Shown here one piece after another: positions 51,357-62,849 of a DNA stretch of 64,000 nt. Source of the DNA: Cycas panzhihuaensis. Taxonomy: Eukaryota; Cycadophyta. Below the pieces are notes generated by a model that was given only the letters and a program-made list of their open reading frames with translations, had not been told where the DNA came from and made no database searches. The translations under genes and the position numbers were made by a program. The DNA is taken from assembly GCA_023213395.1 (NCBI GenBank), contig CM041465.1, forward strand, positions 37,703,741 to 37,767,740. Direction: 5' to 3'. Every line of letters begins with the position of its first letter. Within the stretch, counting starts at the first letter, position 1.

Positions 51357-51632
51357 ACTTTAAAAAATATATAATTATAGTATTTTATCCCCTCATAGAT
51401 CCTATTCCACAAGTGGAACCACTTAAGAGATTTTCCATATAAGTGAAGGGATGCCATCTAGATTTTATCTTTTGCTAATAAAGTGTTTGCTTAAAAATAG
51501 ATCTCCATTTAGATTATCTGATTATATATGTCTCTTAACTTCTCTGGGTTAAATTTCTCTAGAAAAATTTCAGTATCCTTGAGGCCTAGCTTGGCATTTC
51601 TTACCATTCTTCTTGATCCCTTTCCTAGTGAT
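51357..51632 (-). pseudogene. Gypsy G: first part of gag
   Basis: On the minus strand a weak gag signal MASLHLYGKSLKWFHLWN (near 51440) resembles the Gypsy gag 'MASLHLEGKALxW' block. The frame continues at 43017 beyond Copia D. The start codon is not clear. Confidence 0.65.
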
Positions 51633-51637
51633 CACCT

Positions 51638-51974
51638 TGTAGTGGTCTTAATCTATTAAGAGGAGTTGGTATTTCTTAAAAGTTAGTTTTATTATTATTA
51701 TTATTATTATTATTATGGAATAATACTTTTAATTAATATGAAGCCAATTTTTATATTAGAAAATTAATATTTTATTATTAATAATATTATTAAAGTTAAT
51801 TTTCTAGTATGAAGATAAATTGACACTTATAAATAGGGGAGACCCCTAACTCATTTTATGAATTTTATGTTTGGGCTAATCCTAATTTTATTTGGCACTT
51901 GGTGCTTAGGGTAATTTTACCTATTCAAATTTCTTTTATGTTTGTAGAAGTAGATCTAATTTAAGGTCACTTTA
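51638..51974 (+). repeat. 5' LTR of H
   Basis: TGTAGTGGTCTTAATC at the start; contains an (ATT)n run at about 51688-51716 shared with the 3' LTR, and the block AAATAGGGGAGACCCCTAAC. Confidence 0.85.
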
Positions 51975-52305
51975 AGTGGTATTAGAGCTTTATTTTTATT
52001 ATATCAAGGATTTACACTTTTAGAAATATAAAAAGAAATTTAAAAAAATAATAATAATTTAAGTCAAATATGCCAATTCTATAAATTTTGAGTAGTTATA
52101 CCATAAATTTTAGATTAAAATTATAAAAATTATAAGAAATTTAGTTTGTAGCTATCATTAGGGCTTAAATTCTACTACTACAATTTCAAATAGTTATAAC
52201 TTTAGCTACATGTATCTAGTTAAGCTTAATTTTTTTTTAATCTATGTGTCTCGATATATACATTCTATTATTATAAAAATAGGTATAAGAATTATTCTGA
52301 TACCA

Positions 52306-52720
52306 TATTAAAATATGAAAGATACGATAATAATAAACTCATAAGTATGTACATATAGTGAATTAATCAACATAGCTATCAAACATCAAGCATGTAAAGT
52401 AAGCACCACAACATAGACACCAAAATTTATATGTGGAAAACTCGTTGTGGGAAAAACCATGGGAGAAGGTGAAGTTAGGACTCCGCTTATGATCATAAGA
52501 TTTACATATTTCTGATCTCTCCTTACTCAAGTTCTCAAGTGGTGAATGTATATATACATAATGAAATCACCTCATGAGTAGTCTATCAAATGTAAAGAAC
52601 GGTTACATCATCCAATAATGGGATAATATGGATATATGTGCATCTCACATATATCAAAGTAGGTGAATGATGAGAAGTGTATGTGTACAATAAACCCATA
52701 TTAAATGTTATATTTTAACA
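52306..52720 (-). repeat. LTR fragment, family X, copy 2
   Basis: Begins TATTAAAATATG and ends TTTTAACA. It aligns with 14959-15374 and, like that copy, is preceded on the left by TTCTGATACCA. Both copies also share about 30 bp further left, so the mobile unit or its ancestor included the primer site. Confidence 0.75.
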
Positions 52721-52999
52721 CTTGTAAGTGGTTCTAAATTTATTATATATCAAAGTAAAAGTTTATTATCATTTTAGTAATAGGTATTACTATAGTTCTT
52801 AAAAACCCTAATCATGACCCACCTTAAAAGGGCCATAACTTTTGCTATAGATATCAAAATTTAATTTTGTGTATAGTATAAGAATCAAGATTTATAGGCT
52901 ATAATTTTAGGTTATTGTTTAATATATTTTGAGGTTGATTCAATATAGTATTTAGTATTTAAAGTTAATATTTAATAATAGAGCTAGATATCCCTATTT

Positions 53000-53580
53000 T
53001 CATGGAAGAGGGAGAAGTATAACCTATAATATGACTACATAAGTTTGAAATACATTTTAAAATTACTAAAATGCAAAAATATAAATTTCATCTATTTATT
53101 GAGCCATATTTAGGTGGAAAGGTTCATGCATAGGCCTTTAAGAGGTCTCATTAGATTCTATGGGAACTCTTCTAAAAAAGACTTCTTATACTCTTTGATG
53201 AACAAATTAAGAGGTGGTGGATTTAGCACCAAAATGAGTATATTAGCATATCTACCTTTAATAAAGCCTTTATAAATTTTAAGAATAAATGTTAGGAGGA
53301 ATACTATAAATTTTTTTTTCAAGAAATCAATGATAGAATTTAGGAAATTATGACCAAATTAGGAATCCATCATGAGAGAGTAATAGGTTGAGCAGGAGGA
53401 AGGGAAGAACCAACTCAATAAATTGAAGAACAATATAATGAATACCCTATCGATGAGTATTATGGTAAAAAAATAGTAACACACATGAATTAAGCATAGA
53501 AATACCTGCCAGTAGAGACCTATCAAGTAAGGAGATACTATCAATAAGAAGCCCGATGAAGAAACTAAGGTACAAGATAT
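53000..53580 (+). pseudogene. gag-like remnant in H
   Basis: A discontinuous + strand frame with a charged, aromatic-rich pattern reminiscent of Gypsy gag (residues EEYYKFFFQEINDR, then TKLGIHHERVIG). Several stops. No zinc knuckle is seen. The family assignment is tentative. Confidence 0.35.
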
Positions 53581-54788
53581 CCCTGGGAAGGTACCTACTT
53601 TAAAATTTGATTTTGCAATGCACTTATTTATTTCTTTTAAAAGTTTCCTTATTCATATTGATATCCTAAATTTTTATATCCTTAAAAAATTCCTCACCCC
53701 CTATACCAAAATATCTTCTAAACAAATTATAACCTAAAGCTCTAGGTTTTGTATTCCTAGTAGGTGAAATTCCTATTCCACTTGAGATACCCTTTCACAT
53801 CCTATTCCTTAGGAAGTCTCTTTATCATCACCCCAATGTCCCTCCTCTTACAAGCCTTTATTAATAAGTTTCAACCTCTGATGTTATTATTATACACCCC
53901 CTCTATAAAGAATTATCTTTTTCCTCTTTACATCACCACTCTATTTACCACTAACCTTTTCACTACCCTATACATTTTCCCCTTATCTCTTTGCATTATT
54001 TTATAAAATCATCTTCACATGCCATTACCAAAACCATGTTCCCATAAGGAATACTTGGACCTATTCCCTACTTAGCTTCCTTATCCCAATTAAACTCTAA
54101 ATTCACTCATAGATCTAGATCCATTTACCCTTCATTTTGTATAATGTCATCTTTATCATCCATAAATTCTTTTTGTCTACCACTTATCCAACCTATCCAT
54201 TATATATTACATTCCCCATTTAGGTCCCCATATATACTTCCCCCTACTTTTCCTCTGAAACAACTCATCTATATCCTTTTATGCCTTATGTCTTTTAATT
54301 CTCTATGCTTAATATATACCCATATATACCACTCCTCATGTAATTTAACCCTTATATTCTATGCCCCTTATATATAATCACACCTTTACATTCCTACCCC
54401 TTATTTTTAAAATCTGCCTTCCTAATATAATTTCTATATTCCATACCTTTCCCTTATAATCCCTCATTTTCCCCTTAAGGATAACTATAAGTGGATATAA
54501 TATACAACCAAGATGGAAGACCCTAAAGTGCACAAGTTTGAAGATCAATCAATAAAAGAGCCACCTATAAAAGTAGTTCAAGATATAGTAGTAGTATAAA
54601 TGACAAGAAGGTATATATGGTTTGCTTCAAGATAATGAGATAATGGATAATCTAAAGCTTATGATATTCAAACCCTAGTAAGTAGAGGATCAAAGATATA
54701 TACATAAAGACATACATGTCCCAAACTTTTAATTGATAAAATTTTAAAATACTTTATGGGAGGAGTATTCTTTGAAGGAGGAATGGAT

Positions 54789-55135
54789 TATAGAGGTCTT
54801 AATCTATTAAGGAGAGTAGGTATTTTATTAGAAGTTAGTTTTATTATTATTATTATTATTATTAGGGAGTGATTATTTTAATTAATATGAAGTCAGTTTT
54901 TATATTAGAAAGCTTGTATTTTATTATTAATATTATTATTGAAGTCAATTTGTTAATAGGAAGCCAAATTGGAATCAATAAATAGGGGAGACCCCTAACT
55001 CATTTTTCAAGTTTTATTTTTTAGTTAATCCTAAATTTATTTAGCACTTGATACTTAGGGCAATTTTTCCTATTCAACTTTCATTTTAGCTTTCTTTTAT
55101 ATTTGTGGAAGTAGATCCAATTTAAGATCATGTTA
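54789..55135 (+). repeat. 3' LTR of H
   Basis: Begins TATAGAGGTCTTAATC (TG decayed to TA), contains an (ATT)n run at 54841-54864, ends ATCATGTTA, followed by the TSD CACCT. Confidence 0.85.
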
Positions 55136-55140
55136 CACCT

Positions 55141-55359
55141 CCTCCCTTGGTAGATGTCCCTACTTCATCTTTAAGTTGCTCCTCTCTTAAAGAATCCTTA
55201 TATCACTCCATTAGACATTTCTTTAAGATCCTTCATATCCTTTCTTATGTATGCTACATCATTACTCATGGTATCTACCTTGTGATTAATATCCTCTATG
55301 CTTATTGATGATTGATTCATCATTTTGCTTAATGCTAGTCTTTTCTTAGATCTTAGCTC

Positions 55360-55402
<43 letters not shown>

Positions 55403-55502
55403 CCCTTTTTTTCTACTTAGGAATCCTAATCTTCTCTATTGGCTCTTAGTCTATGATATACTTCTTCTAAAAAGGCCTTAATATAAAGGCTCTAATACCA
55501 TA
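55141..55502 (-). other. leader of Gypsy G next to its 5' LTR
   Basis: Non-coding. Contains an AT microsatellite (55363-55400). The primer site GGCTCTAATACCA (55488-55500), which reads TGGTATTAGAGCC on the minus strand, is two bases inside the LTR. Confidence 0.75.
55363..55400. repeat. (AT)n microsatellite
   Basis: About 19 AT units in the leader of G. Confidence 0.95.
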
Positions 55503-55979
55503 TGTGGGAATTCACACCTCAAACATAAAGAATCTTCATATATAAATCTATCTTCTAAGGTTTTAAATAATTAAATAAATACTAGTATAAATAATGAAAT
55601 AAATAATACAATATACATAATTTATAAGAACTAAATAAACTAAATATTTCAAGTAAAATAATACCAATAATATATAAGCTAGAGTTAATGCTTAATATAG
55701 ATCCAAAAGTTTAATTGTTGGCCCCTTCTTCAAGGAGAGGTATCCTCCCAATATTGCCCTTAAGGGTAATATTATAATAGGTCTAAAACTCCAAAAATTA
55801 TGTTTAGAACCTAGTCTATAAAACCTTACATATAGGCAACCAAGATGTAACTTAAAAAATCAACCAAAATAAAATACAAAAGTTAGATGGAATGAATTGT
55901 ATAATGAAGTTGGTTAGGATAAATATTAGAAGTCAACCAAACTACTCTTAGGGTTAGTTTTTAGTAATTAAATGCTACA
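55503..55979 (-). repeat. 5' LTR of Gypsy G
   Basis: Runs TGTGGGAATTC to AATGCTACA and aligns with 16950-17439. The motif GTGGTGG follows at 55981. Confidence 0.88.
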
Positions 55980-56608
55980 AGTGGTGGCTAATATTATTTG
56001 TAAATGTGTTTTAATAATCTTCTCTTAATTGTTGAAGCAAGTCATCTAATTATAGTGCATTTGATTAACATCTTTTAGTGGATCATCACTTGAAAATTTC
56101 TCATAGATTATTTAGCTTATTGAAATGGCATATTTCCCTATATTTGTTTATTTCTTTATATCAAAAATTGATTGGATCTAGTCCTCATTAGTATCCATTT
56201 CCTTTTATAGATCTTATAGGTAAATTAGTAAGAGTTTTGCCTTCCTTCTTATTTGACAAAATTTTCTATTAGCTTACTTAATTTCTTAATTTCTCCAATT
56301 AGAAATTGGTGTAGACATATATTTTCTTTATATCCAAGCATCTCTTACCACTTGGTATACATTGAGTTTAGGATCTTTCACTCATTTTTCATACTAGTTT
56401 CTCATTTTTCATGCATGTAATACATTCTCTCATGTTACTTTCTTAAGTAAAGCTTATTGTGGTTAATATTGCATAAGTTCTCTTAGAGTTCCCTTATTAT
56501 TTTGGGTGCATTTCTTTTACTTACTTCAAGTCTTTTGTCAGTTTCTTATTGGTGCTTATAATTGGGCTTCCAATTAAGGAACTTTAGGATATTTCTTCTT
56601 AAAAGTGC
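55980..56608. other. non-coding spacer between G and K
   Basis: AT-rich, no gene or clear repeat structure that I can assign. It continues the flank seen left of 16950 if G is removed. Confidence 0.45.
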
Positions 56609-57000
56609 TCATTAAAATAGTAGAAAAATAGTAATTCGCAATCACTTTATCTAACCAATAGGGGCAAATAAATTACCAAAGGGACTAAAAAAGCACAAGG
56701 GCATCAATTAATCACCAAAAGAGAGTAATGTAGTCCAATTATTATAAGAAGAGTAATATCAAGTTAACCATCTTTTACAATCTATAACCCTTAAATAGAC
56801 AATAGAGGGTCTTTTCTAAGTAATCCTATTAGTGGTCCAAGTAGCTTTACATTTGATTGGACAACTTAGCAATCTTACATTTCATTAAGTAGCTTAATAG
56901 CCCATGCAAAAGGTTTCATAACTAACCTTATAACTTAACCTTATAATATCTTTCTACTTGTTAATGGTTTATATAACTTAGTAAGTTAAGTTATGTAATA
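56609..57000 (-). repeat. 3' LTR of Gypsy K (left end approximate)
   Basis: Its right part aligns with the F LTR: GGGTCTT, ATTGGTGG-like, TTACAT, ATTGGA and the terminal TTATGTAATA in place of TTATGTTACA. At 57001 the polypurine tract GGTCCCCTTCCCTGAG matches that of F. Confidence 0.7.
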
Positions 57001-59483
57001 GGTCCCCTTCCCTGAGATGTTAAGTCCCCAAGGCATTTGAGACAAATATATTACTTGAAAAAATCATCTGATTCTCAATTTGCTTCATCTAAGTTGTAAC
57101 TAACCCACTGTGTTAAATATTTAGAAATTGATTAGTTCTAGAGATAGCATTATCTACTAGCCAGGATGCATTTTGGACGTCGATCAAGGACTAATCTTTA
57201 TCCAAAATTGGTAATGTTGTCTAAGGGACATGGGTTTTACTGATACACTTTTGGAGATAAGAAAAGTAAAAAACATTATGGATTTTTATGGTAGGAGGAA
57301 AGTTGAGGGTGTATATAACTTCACCAATACATTTAAGGACTTTATATGGGCAATAATACCTAGGCCTAAGCTTATGATTCTTATAGTGGTGGAGGGATTA
57401 TTATTTATAAGTATATAAGTGAAGGAACACAAGATCACCAATGTTGAAGGAGCAATCTATATGACAATGGTCTGCTAATTACTTTATTTGATTCTAGGCC
57501 ATGGATAAATTTTATTTAAGGGTGTGGAGGATTTGGTCCATGTGTTGTAATTTTTGTTGTACTATAATAGCATAAAGATTGGTGGCTAAGGTGTTATGGA
57601 AAGGTGGAGGATATCTATAGAGGCTAAAAAATGAGGACATTCTAATCACTAGATGATGTGAGGAGTTATACCAATACTCAACCAGGGTTAGCCATGTTGT
57701 CTACTTGGACTAGCAGTCAAATACAAAATAGTATAAATAAGTCTCTAGAGTTTTATTAAGGACCTCTGATTAGCCTTCAATCTATAGATGATATGTAGAG
57801 CTCATATTAAAGGCACGAAATAGCTCCTACCAGAATGAGCTAGTGAATTTATGGTCTTGATCGCATATAATAGTGGATGGAAATCTATGTAAGAAGAATA
57901 TTATTTAAAGATAAATATCTGTAATGCATGGCACCTTATAGGTAGTGTGGACAAGTAAAAATTGGGAATATTTTATCAACTTATTAATAACCATTAGAAT
58001 AGAGTCATACTTAGTGGATACTAATGATTCTATGATAAAATCCATGGCAATATCTTACCACTTATCTTATAGGATGTGTAAAGGTTGTAGGAGACCTGGT
58101 TGGGACTTTGTATCTACTTTGTTGTACTGGAATGTATCATATTCTTAAATAAATATGACAATAGTGGATTTCATAGCTATCCAAAAAATATTGATTAGAT
58201 CACGCAATATGTCTTATCAAATCCTGAATGATCACCTAGTGGAGAAGAGTGATATTATAATAAAATATTAGGAATAAAAGTTGATTGGGGATGTATAAAG
58301 ATATAACTTTAGTATAGTAGGAGATTGTTATACATGGACCAATCATTTCATATATGGACCTTATCAGCCTATTATGAAAAGTCTAGTTAGGATTGGTTAT
58401 CCGAAGCTAAATCTTGTATCCATGTCAATTGTAAGGTAGAGATGGTGTGAATGCTGGGTTCCTTAAGATGATAAATGTTCTCATCAGATGTAGGGGATGG
58501 TAGGTGGAAAAGAGAAACTACCATAATATTATCTTTTTCCTTTTTATAGGTGATTGTAAATTCAAAAACTTGAATGCAATCAACTCATGTGGCCTATTCT
58601 TCTAAGAGGATTGGTCGCTCTAGTAGGTGACGAAGGCTATGATGGTCAGTGATGATAGTAAGTTTTGAATTGATTAGATATTATCATTATTTTTCGACCA
58701 TGTGGAGGATGCTCCATATTTCTTTTTGGTAGGTGGATAGTTTGCACTCATACTCCTTGAGTTTCCTACTTTCAAAAGTTATAGGGTGGAATTCCTACAT
58801 TAAGATAACACTTAATTTGAATCTAAATGCATCACATTCTAATTGGAATGAGCAAGTAAAGTCTAATGAGGCCAAAATTAGGGTGGATATCATGACCTCC
58901 TTAAGATAGATAAATATGTCATTGGCAAAGGGAGACCATTGGAAGGACTCTTTCATAAGTAGGTTGGTTAAAGAGGTGGTGAAGGTCGCATAATTTTGGA
59001 TAAATCAATGATAGAATCTGGTAAGACCTAAGAAGGCCCACAATTGGGTAAAGGTTTTGAGGGTTGGCTAATTGGTGATGATTAAAATTTTATCAAGATC
59101 TACTGAAACCCCTATGGATGATGTAATGTATCCAATGTGTTACAGTTTAAATTTTCTAAACTCACATTTGGAGAATTTGGTATATAGTTTATTCTCGACT
59201 AATATTTAGAGAATGATTTCTGGATGATGTATATAGGAGGCATACTTAAGCTATAGATAAAGATAATATCAAAAAAAATGATAACAAATTTTCATAGGTA
59301 TGGATATAATATTTTATTTATTAGGGCTTAGAAGGTAGCCAAAGTATTACATAAGCCAAACAACATGACTTAAAACTCAAAATAGCCATGGTGAGTTCAA
59401 AAGGTCATTTTGAATTGATCTTTTGGTAGGATAGGGATCTGATAATATCTTAATTATAAATTGAGTTTGGTAAAGACCAGTTC
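57001..59483 (-). pseudogene. Gypsy chromovirus K remnant: RT to chromodomain
   Basis: Related to F but far more decayed. Read leftward from 59483: RT beginning at the block FTKLNL with YYQIPI, the active site region FVIIFFDIIFIYS (second catalytic Asp lost), RNase H near 58700, integrase zinc finger (GDHSGFDKTY near 58215), integrase core, then C-terminus with GEVIYTLNFP (near 57315) and a weak chromodomain down to 57060. Gag, protease and the RT N-terminus are missing, because the copy ends at the junction with Copia L. Confidence 0.85.
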
Positions 59484-62400
59484 CCATGTGTCATTCTTGA
59501 CCAAAGCATTGTACTCCTTCTACATTGTATTCTACCATTCCTATTTAGTATTACCCTCTTCAAAGGTATGAGGCTTATATGATTCCATAACTTGGATCAT
59601 GAGAGTGAAGTTAACTCTATTGGAATATGTAAAACTTCTTTCAAAATTTTTGTCTAGCCTATTTATTGGGTCATGTTGTCTTTAGACCCATGTTGGAATA
59701 TTTTAACAAAATGTAGAGGGTCTAGCATCATTAGGACATGATTCATATATTATTAGCACATATAAAGGAACATTTGTTAACTTAGAATATGAATTGAACT
59801 CTACTATAATATTCTTCCCCTTGTCTTTTTCAACTTCTACTTTATAACAATCATCCTCTTTTAATATAACCTCCACACTCATGATTATTTTCATTTTCTT
59901 GGGTTTATATAGCTCATAGGATCTAGATGTATAAATATGTATTTGGTACATTTATCATTTTGTTTTGTTCTTTTTTACTATGGTTATGAGCAAATGCTAG
60001 ACATCCAAAGATGTTTAAGTACTAAATGTTTGGCTTATGTCTTGTCTAAGCCTCTACTAGTGTAACCCATCTAAGGGTTGTTGGATATATTGAACACTTT
60101 ACAAGCATTACATATGTACAAGGAGATTAAAATTTTGGTCTACTTTAGTGTGATTTACCCCTCTAAACTCCTTGTAGGGATATACAAGAGGGGTGGCAAC
60201 CCCCTTTGGGAGAGGAGGTGTGAGGGAGGGAGATGTCTCCCCCCCTCCTCCCTGTAAAGTAAGGATTTGGGGGTAGTAGTCCCCAAAGAAAATTTTAGGG
60301 TTCAAACAGAAAATAAAATCAAGGCCGTTCATCATAAGGACCCTATATATGATGGTTTAGATCTTGTACCTTATTATGACATTCTTTATATAACCTAAAT
60401 TAGGTAATTCTTTATAGAGTGTATAGAGTAGATGGGTTACTAAGGTAAGTTGGGGTTTTATCTCTATAATTCTTTAGCATTTACTCAAATTAATAAAATA
60501 TCTATACTTAGACCTATATCTCCTAGTGTTCTTTGTTATGTGCTTTATTTATTTATGTTATTTATTCTTTACATGGTTAAAGTTCTGTTAATATTACTTT
60601 CATGTTTGTATTTTTAATCTTCAAGGGTTTTAGTTATACACCTATTCAATAAATAAATAATTGTATATATAATGTCTGCCTAAAATTTATATCCAAGTTG
60701 ATTGTCCTTAAGCATGCACCTTACCATCTCAATAATGGTCCTATTCTTTCTTTCTGCCACTCCATTTTATTGTAGAGTATAAGGATTTGTATATTGTCTA
60801 CTTAAGCCAAGATGGATACAAAATTCTTTGAATTCATTTAAGGTGAATTCTCCCCTATTATCTTATCTTAGGGAGAGAATCTTATGTCTACTCTGTTTCC
60901 CCATAAAGGTTTTAAAGTTAACAAAACATCGATATGCATCTGATTTAAACTCTAGAAAATATACCTAGGTTTTTTTAGTAAAGTTATCAATAAATATCAT
61001 AAAATATTTAGCACCTCTAAGTGAGGGTACATCCATAGGTTTTCATAACTCTATACAGATTAATTGAAGGGAACATGTGGCTCTATATTTGGTATCTGGA
61101 AAGTTTTCTCTATGTTACTTTCCAAGTAGACAACCTTCATAAATTTCTTTATTTCCTTCAATAGTAGGTAATCCCTCAACTATTTCTATTCTCTTCATTA
61201 GGGCCAATCTACTATAGCTTAGATGACCAAATCTTTTATGCTATATATCACTTCTAACTTTAGTAAAGGCTTTCAAAGCATAGTTATCTATTGGAGGAAT
61301 GACTAGCTTAAATAGTTTGTCATGAGTCATTTGTCCCTTGGCTACAATAGCTTTATTCATTCTCTTATCTTTAATTATACATTTACCATTATCAAAGACA
61401 ACCTTATAATCATATTCCACCATCTGACCTACTAAAAGCAAGTTCTTCTTTAAGGTAGGTATATATAACACATCATCAATGTACCTAGTTTATTATGATT
61501 TTGTAGTTATGATAATATTACCTTTACCATTAACTCATGGGTAGTATTGTCCCCAAATAAAATCTTTTCCCTTTTAGTTATATCAATAGTCTTGAAGATT
61601 TTCTCCTTATACATCATATAGGTTGAACATCCTAAATCTATATATCAATTATCCTCTTCCTCACTAGCTACAAGACTTGATAAGAGAAGTCTATTATTAT
61701 CTATACTTTTAGTTATAGTATTTACAATTCCTCTTTGTTGACTTATATTTTTGGTAAAGCAATGGTCCTCTATGTGTCCAACTTTGTGGCAAAATGAGCA
61801 TTAAATTGGTCCTCTAGTTCTTTGACTATGGCTTTTGCTTCTAAAGCTTCCTCTTCCTCTGGAGGTTAATCTTCCTCTTTCAAAAAATAAGGTTTTATTT
61901 TAGCCTTAATAATTTATATGATTTTGTCTTTGAAAGCATTGACTTGGTCCTTGATAACTTCATTGTCCTTAATAATTATTATATCCATAAAAGCATTGAT
62001 TATGTTCTTAAGATCTATTTTGATTATGAAAGTTAGTTCTTCCTTAGTACCTCTAATTTGGTGGTTGGTATCTTTGATAAGGTTCTTGATATTTTTATCT
62101 TAATTCTTAATATCTAGGATTTGATTCTTGATATATCCCTTGATTCCTTTCTCCTCTTCTAGGGGATGGATCCCTCCACCTAGAACTTTTTTCGGGGTTA
62201 CTTTTCTTAATCCTCACCTTCATGGCAAAGGTATATTCTAATGTTTCATATCTACAATTCTTCTTTTCAACTACAAGAAGCATGGCACTCAATTGCTCAA
62301 CCTTAGGGGCACTTAGATTCTTTGAAACTTTAGTGCTTATGGCTACCATTTCAAATCTTTTGACTTCTCCAACACATCTTAATATTCTTTCTACATCCCT

Positions 62401-62849
62401 TTGTTTGGTCAATACTTCTCCTAGGAATCTTATCTAATTGACTAAGTCTTAGACCTTACTGATGAATTCATTGACACTTTCTCTTGGTGATATCTTTAAG
62501 TTCTCAAATTTGCTTGTAAGGGATTGAAGCTTAGTAGATGTGGCTCCTTCATAAATCAACTTTAGAGTGTCATAAGCTTCCTTTGATATAGTTACTTCAC
62601 TAACTTTAGGGAATATGTGGTCCTATAGAGCACAAAAAATAAGAGTTAAAACTCTACTTTCCTTTTTAACACATTCTCTATAAACTAGTTTCTCATATAA
62701 AGTGGGTTCTTCACTAATGTTATCAATCCATCTTTGATAAATTCCCACATATCTTTAGCTGTGAAGATTGGTTTCATTCTTTTATTCTAATTAAAGAAAT
62801 TGGTTCCATTAAATTTAGGTATGATCATGTTTCCAAAGTGTGTTGCCAT
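59484..62849 (-). pseudogene. Copia L gag-pol remnant, truncated in RT, with insertion M
   Basis: Same lineage as B and D. Gag starts at the ATG at 62849 (MATHFGNMIIPKFNGTNF). It includes RILRCVGEVKRFEMVA (62390), a knuckle CSFCHKVGHIEDHCFTK (near 61780), protease YIDLGCSTYM (near 61640), a GAG-pre-integrase block near 61220, integrase with NGVAERKNRTIIEM-like motifs (60770-60690), then insertion M, then FGCLAFAHN (near 60000), and the start of RT ending KNDTWELV (about 59490). The remaining RT and RNase H are absent, replaced by Gypsy K RT. Stops are dense. Confidence 0.87.
60115..60665. repeat. G-rich LTR-like insertion M in Copia L integrase
   Basis: Begins TGTACAAGGAGATTAAAATT and carries C/G hairpin blocks (GGGGTGGCAACCCC, CCCCCCCTCCTCCCTG, GGATTTGGGGGTAGTAGTCC). 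It parallels N at 26512. It divides the integrase reading of L, which resumes on both sides. The right end is approximate and no TSD was found. Probably a solo LTR. Confidence 0.65.

Larger units (their letters stand above)
51638..55135 (+). mobile_element. element H: short LTR retrotransposon with a possible gag remnant only
   Basis: LTRs at 51638-51974 and 54789-55135 with the TSD CACCT (51633-51637 and 55136-55140). A Met-tRNA type primer site TGGTATTAGAGC (51977-51988) and a purine tract GAAGGAGGAATGGA (54774-54787) give + orientation. The interior of about 2.8 kb has no RT or integrase. A + strand region at about 53000-53580 (ending AFINFKNKC and EEYYKFFFQEINDR) has a gag-like look. It may be a gag-only, TR-GAG-type element. 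It also carries an X-family LTR copy at 52306. Confidence 0.82.
16950..55979 (-). mobile_element. Gypsy chromovirus G, outer element of a 39-kb nest
   Basis: Related LTRs lie at 16950-17439 and 55503-55979. The heptamer GTGGTGG occurs just outside both ends (16943-16949 and 55981-55987). Inside are a polypurine tract by the left LTR, a primer site by the right LTR, and minus-strand gag, protease, RT, RNase H, integrase and chromodomain cut into four pieces. Removing E, the A nest, D and H with their TSDs leaves about 5.5 kb, a normal size for a chromovirus. The domains resume at the matching point after every interruption, which is the strongest support for one original element. The LTR pair is clearly diverged, so G is among the oldest insertions here. 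Confidence 0.88.

Noticed and set aside
14959-52720. The X-family LTRs at 14959 and 52306 as the two ends of the outer Gypsy
   Set aside because: First considered as the LTRs of G, but 16950-17439 and 55503-55979 match each other, carry G's purine tract and primer site, and are flanked by the same heptamer; the 52306 copy lies inside element H.
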